From: Anaeramoeba flamelloides
Lineage: Eukaryota; Metamonada; Anaeramoebidae
Assembly: GCA_027625915.1 (NCBI GenBank)
Contig: JANTQA010000023.1
Location: forward strand, 23,436,001-23,500,000
Direction of reading: 5' to 3'
DNA: 64,000 nucleotides
Shown: positions 59,570 to 64,000 of the stretch, in pieces
Layout of the letters: each line of letters opens with the position of its first letter
Position numbering within the stretch: position 1 is the stretch's first letter
Notes under the pieces: model-generated
What the model was told of the DNA's origin: nothing
The model's database searches: none
Seen by the model: only the letters and a program-made list of their open reading frames with translations
Position numbers and translations under genes: made by a program

Positions 59570-61200
59570 AACTTTTCAATGGGGTGTTTATTTCCTCTTT
59601 TATTTCCGTTTGTCAACCAATTCTCAAAAATGATCAAACATAAAGACCTTCAGGTATCTGGTGTTCTTAACAGTTAATGATTTTGAAAATTTCTTTAAAT
59701 TTTCTTGACTTTCTTTGTAAAAAATTGTTTTTATTATTTTTTTTTCTTAAATTTTAATTTAATTTTTCTCTCGTTTTGAAATCTCTTATAAATATTCTCA
59801 ATTTTTTTTCTGAATAAAAAAAAGAACAAAAAATTTCTTTTTTTAAAAAAAAAATGAATTTGTTTTTTTTTAGTCTATGAAAAAAAAATCAATAATGTTT
59901 GTATTTAGACATTGTTTTTAATAAAGAAATGGAATTAATTCAATTTCAAAACATTCCCTAAATTTTGAAGCACATTTTTTTTATTTATATTGATTAAATA
60001 ATTTGTTTACCTTTAATAAAATATTCTATTCAACTTGTTTGCAATTGATAATTCGCTAATTTCACTTTTATCAATTAAACAAGTTGGCAAATAAAAATTT
60101 CAAAGTACTGTTTAATAACTTTAAATATTATATTTAAAGACAAAATTTTCAGTGATCTAGAATAACTTTAAATAACATATTGTAAGCTAAATTTTCGAAA
60201 TAAAATACATCCTATTTAACTTTATTAGAATTAGAAATAAGGATATCAAAAAAAATTCAAAATTAACCTAATAAAACAAGTAATTCTCAGAACCTTTCCA
60301 CATTAACTTCAGTACTATCTTAAATGTTTTAGGAAGATAATATCTTTCTTATCTGTAATTTTTAAAAATTATTTACTTAAATTTTCTCAATAAAAAATTT
60401 TATGTTTGAATAACACAATAAATACCAGGTTTATTACATATTTTACAATTTTTATAACACGTTTTATAAAAAATATAAATGCTCTATAAATTTTTCTAAT
60501 AAAACTCTAATCAAATTTTATCACATTTTGTAAATTTATTTTACATATAAAATATATTAATAAATAAAAGGTATTTGAGGATATCAGTATAGTATTCACT
60601 GATTAAAATAAATAATTTTTAGGTAAAATCATTTTTATTGAAGTTTTTACTTTTTTTTATCTTTTTTATTATTTTTTTCTGATATATAACCTTAATTATA
60701 TAATTTTAAAAATACACCTAAAACTGTATTAATCCAATTAATTTTTAATTTTATTGGGTATTTTATTTCTTGTTATTAATTATATAAATGAATTCAAGAA
60801 TTATATTAATTGTATATAAACTATTGTTCAGTCAAAGGGGTCCAGTTGTAATGGAGTGAAATACATCTTTGGAAATGGATTAAAATGGTATTTAAATTTA
60901 ATAATTAATTTCAAAATTGGAATTATTTTTTCATATTTTTTCTAATTTAACTTTTTTCGTTTTTTTTTATTTCAATTTTTTTATTGCTTTTATAATTTTT
61001 TTCTACTTTTTTTAAGGCAATACATATATTTACTAAGGTAAAAAAATGTAATTCTAATGTTTTTGAAACAGTGGTAATGATTTTAGAAAATCCATATTAT
61101 AAAAAATTACTTGTACTTAAGCCAAATTAAATAGATAAAAAGGAAGCCAATATTCTAAAATAACTTTGGTTGATTTTTTATTAATTTATTCTTTTGAAGC
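59570..61200. other. No gene supported
   Basis: Strongly A/T-rich with long T and A runs; no frame or repeat could be supported. Confidence 0.4.
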
Positions 61201-61409
61201 GGCTGATTGGAAAATTGATCTTACTTATTTAGTATTCAAAAAAAAAAAAAAATTGTCTAAAATATGTATTCATCATCTATTGTTTTTATTTTATTCTTGT
61301 ATTAATTTCAATGATCCCTATAAATACATTTCTTGATTCTTTACAAAATTTAAAAAAAAAAAAAAAATTAATGGAAAAAAAAAAGTTAAAAATGAAAAAA
61401 AAATAACCC

Positions 61410-61500
61410 TGATTTGCTTTGCTTTGGTTCATTTTCTTTTCACAAATAAAGCAGCGAATGATGTTTTGCTCTTCAAAATCCCTATATCCTATGGCAGTCA
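61410..61500 (-). other. Possible zinc-finger exon
   Basis: Between a CCATAG-type acceptor and GGTTATTT the minus strand reads YRDFEEQNIIRCFICEKKMN and QSKANQG, with a CxxC pair and good codon variety. A nearby AG|..|GTAAGT piece at 61600-61565 and a short end at 61215-61180 could belong to the same gene, but the frames did not join cleanly. Confidence 0.22.
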
Positions 61501-61659
61501 AAAAATGTTTTTTCAGTAAATTTCAAAATTTAAAATTATACTAGTGATAAAATACTTACTTTTAAACAATCCCTCACAAGATATTTAACTGTAAATATTT
61601 ATGAAATTATTGTGTAATTGATTAATAAATTACAAACATTTACATTCTAATCCTTTTTT

Positions 61660-62042
61660 TTTTATAACCAAATTTTTAAATAAACTCGATAATAAACCAA
61701 GATTATGTTCATTAAAGTGTGGCTTCGATAGAATAAGCAAAGTAATTGTTTGATGATATAAGTAGATCTACTTTTTTTGCGAAACAATCAGGTTTTATAG
61801 AGGTTTACAAGAGTTTGGAAAATGATTATTTCTATTCTTGGTTTTTTGATTGGGGTGTTATTTTGAACAAGTTTAATTTCTTTAATAATCCTTCTAATAA
61901 GTGGATGAGTTATAATATTAAAAGTTCGATTCTTAAAAAAAAAGGATTTGATTTTAAATAAAAGAAATTACACAACAATTTAACTAATATTAACAATTAA
62001 AAATCTTGTCAGAGATTTTTTTCAGTTACGGTATTTTTTTCA
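61660..62042 (-). mobile_element. Diverged copy of the TA-flanked element
   Basis: Aligns with 29660-30010: GAGGTTTACAAGAGTTTGG, TTTGAACAAGT, TCTAATAAGTGGATGAGTTA, GAAATTACACAACAATTT and the right end AATTAAAAATCTTGTCAGAG ... GTATTTTTTTCA. The left inverted repeat is missing, so it is truncated. The plus frame 61746-61961 lies inside. Confidence 0.65.
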
Positions 62043-62651
62043 TAACACAAGAGTAAATATGAATGTTGTAAAATATAGAGTTTTTACACTTTTCCAGATA
62101 AATAAAGAGTGGCATACAATTAACCACAATTTGGTTATAATAAATACAATAACTACTTTAATTAATAGACAAATAATAATTTTAATTAATGAATGGTTAG
62201 GTTAAACAATCTTTCAATTTTAAAAAAATTTCATTTTTCAAACAATATATTCATTTTTCAAACCATTTATATTTAAAAGCCATTTGATAACAAAAATCAA
62301 AACTGGGATTTCTTTTATTGGCTATTACCAAAAAATGTTTAAATGTAGGTAACTCTTTATTTATCTCTAAAAGTGTAAAAACTCTAATTTTTTATAATAT
62401 TCCATATTTATTCTTGATGGTATTAAAATGTTTAAATTAAATTCCTCCCTTAATCGAAATTATCATTCCCATTTTCTTATACTGAGTGGCAATAAATTTT
62501 ATACATTAACTAGAATAACAGTTATTAATCCAAACATAGTACCAAGAGTTTTTTTTCCATCAAAAATTTAAAAGTAATGATTTTATTTTTTAAATTTTTT
62601 TTCATAATTAATATTTTTTGTAAAAAAGAAATCTAACATAACCAAAAGGAA

Positions 62652-64000
62652 ATGAACAAACAAGTTTTAAACGTTTCTTGGGGAGTTGACAAAAAACAAA
62701 GTCTTACTTTCAATAAAACTGATTCTGTTTATTTGGTGAAATCCTATCTCGAAAATATTACTTCGGTCTCAGTACAAGATCAACAACTTTTAGGTTTAGA
62801 AACAAATGATGATTCTCTTCCTTTGGCAGTTTTAGAAATTGCAAATCCACATAACGTTTATCTTCTGAACAAAAATGACTTTAATATTTCTTCATTAAAT
62901 GAGCCACAAATCACTGTAGTTAAAGATCCAGAAGTAAACAACAAGGAAGATGAAAACCAAAAAGTAGAAAAAAAAGAAAAAGAAAAAGAAGAAGAAACAG
63001 AAAAAGAAAAAGAAACGTCAAACGATAACAAAACGGAAAAAGAAAAAGAAGAAGAAAAAGAAACTTCAAACGAGAGGAAAACTGAAAAAGAAACTGAAAA
63101 GAAAAAAGAAAAAGAAGAAGAAACAGAAAATGAAAAAGAAACGTCAAATGAGAATAAAACTGAAAAAGAAAAAGAAAATAAAAAAGATGAAAAATTTGAT
63201 CCCGATCTTGAATTAGCGAAACAACTCCAGGATCAAATCTGGAAACAAGACTTAAGAATCCCCAAAACAACCAATATCCAAAATCAAGGACAAAGTAATG
63301 TACAAACAAAGAAGGGTGTTGGAAAAGGATTTGGCTCTGAAGATCTTCAAAGGAACACAGGGATGTATTATCCACCAAACTATCTGAAGAAGCAACAACA
63401 ATTGCGGATGAGATACTTCCAAAAAGAAAAAGAGAAGAAGGAGTTTGAAAATAAGCAGTCATTGGAAATGATGGCGCCATTTGCGCCACCAAGCATTGGA
63501 TCTGAGGAGGGTCTGAAAAAAAAGTTTGTTGAATATTCTGGTTCTGTCGAACTACCACTCATTTCAACAGAAGGCTTTGCAGAGGTGTGCCTTACAGCAA
63601 AAGAAATACAAAAATCCATTTTAATTTATTTACATAGCTACACGAAGGAACAAGAAAACGTGTCCCACTTTGTAAAAAATGTCCTCACCAAGCCTGGCAT
63701 TATTAATTTAATTAATCAGAATTTTATTTTTTGGGTGGGCGATATCGATGCGTTGGAAAGTATTGAAGAGATGAAAGAGTTACTAAATTTAAAAGAATTT
63801 CCATATCTTGCCATCTTATCAAATAGCCCCACATTGCAAATCCTCGATGTCATACAGGGGAAAATTGACCACGAGGGCTTTACGTTAGGAATACTAAAGC
63901 AGTTGCAAAGTTTCCAAAGTGGTAATATCCCTGTAAAAAAATCTGAGACTGTCATCGAACGCGAAAAGCAAGACGTTGATTTTGAGTTATCACGTAAACA
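62652..64000 (+). CDS. FAF1/FAF2-like UAS-domain protein (5' part)
   Basis: Proteins of this kind bridge ubiquitinated clients and the AAA ATPase p97/Cdc48. From ATG 62652 the frame is open to the window edge (449 codons). Residues 1 to about 80 (VLNVSWGVDKKQSLTFNK) look like a ubiquitin-fold domain. About 95-185 is a Lys/Glu repeat with recurring ETSNE units. FDPDLELAKQLQDQIWKQD is a helix of the kind that binds ubiquitin. About 300-430 is the thioredoxin-like UAS domain: FAEVCLTAKEIQKSILIYLH, INQNFIFWVGDIDALES, FPYLAIL. The window ends in VIEREKQDVDFELSRKQ, the linker found just before the UBX domain in this family; the UBX domain should follow outside. No cysteine pair is seen in the UAS fold, as expected. 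The minus-strand frames here are shadows. Confidence 0.85.
   Translation, partial: MNKQVLNVSWGVDKKQSLTFNKTDSVYLVKSYLENITSVSVQDQQLLGLETNDDSLPLAVLEIANPHNVYLLNKNDFNISSLNEPQITVVKDPEVNNKEDENQKVEKKEKEKEEETEKEKETSNDNKTEKEKEEEKETSNERKTEKETEKKKEKEEETENEKETSNENKTEKEKENKKDEKFDPDLELAKQLQDQIWKQDLRIPKTTNIQNQGQSNVQTKKGVGKGFGSEDLQRNTGMYYPPNYLKKQQQLRMRYFQKEKEKKEFENKQSLEMMAPFAPPSIGSEEGLKKKFVEYSGSVELPLISTEGFAEVCLTAKEIQKSILIYLHSYTKEQENVSHFVKNVLTKPGIINLINQNFIFWVGDIDALESIEEMKELLNLKEFPYLAILSNSPTLQILDVIQGKIDHEGFTLGILKQLQSFQSGNIPVKKSETVIEREKQDVDFELSRK

Noticed and set aside
62920-63558. 212-codon minus frame
   Set aside because: Leu/Phe-rich shadow of the Lys/Glu repeat in the UAS-domain protein on the plus strand.

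Overview
This is nuclear DNA of a very AT-rich protist. The genes are split by spliceosomal introns (GT..AG), the coding regions carry Lys/Glu/Asn-rich low-complexity tracts, and most of the window is decayed mobile DNA. The codon code looks standard: the conserved exons of CSN3, the MBOAT gene and the CAAX protease contain no in-frame TAA, TAG or TGA. KEKEKE tracts, a B-box protein and an APE-type LINE would fit an amoeboid anaerobe such as Anaeramoeba, but that assignment is only a guess; the composition alone does not decide it.

Recognised genes, left to right. (1) COP9 signalosome subunit 3, minus strand, 9389 to 2048, four exons with introns of 64, 5736 and 183 bases. (2) A minus-strand terminal exon at 15613-15154 of an unrecognised gene. 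(3) A 1105-residue unrecognised low-complexity protein, minus strand, 24308-20991. (4) A small B-box zinc-finger membrane protein, minus strand, 27371-26988. (5) A membrane-bound O-acyltransferase of the lysophospholipid acyltransferase type, minus strand, 45419 to 30789. Its introns hold a nearly complete LINE, a nested DNA element and many repeats. (6) A CAAX-type (CPBP) intramembrane protease, plus strand, 48265 to 53238. One 3.85 kb intron cuts it exactly inside the EExxxR active-site motif. (7) A minus-strand terminal exon at 54074-53890. (8) A BORCS5-like protein, plus strand, 56855-58114, interrupted by one in-frame TGA. (9) The N-terminal two thirds of a FAF1/FAF2-like UAS-domain protein, plus strand, from 62652 off the right edge. 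The functions (ubiquitin/cullin control, lipid remodelling, prenyl-protein processing, lysosome positioning) are unrelated housekeeping tasks; there is no operon or cluster logic.

The rest is repeats. There is one LINE family (almost complete at 33.57-36.93 kb, plus 3' tails at 9.9 and 46.3 kb and a solo 5' piece at 30.5 kb) and a second LINE family seen only as 3' ends. Several terminal-inverted-repeat families occur: one full of ATCGCGAT motifs, a 545-base family, a perfect 89-base-arm element, a TA-flanked element, a 440-base family and a 1.2 kb family. There is also an unusual dispersed palindromic-module family, with at least eleven copies of one hairpin core, often strung into arrays with recurring CCTAACGG / CTAGG / GGCACTC linkers. 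That module system is the least explained structure in the window.

Limits: exon joins were made by eye from reading frame, splice dinucleotides and remembered family consensus. One short MBOAT exon was not found. Repeat boundaries are approximate unless stated.
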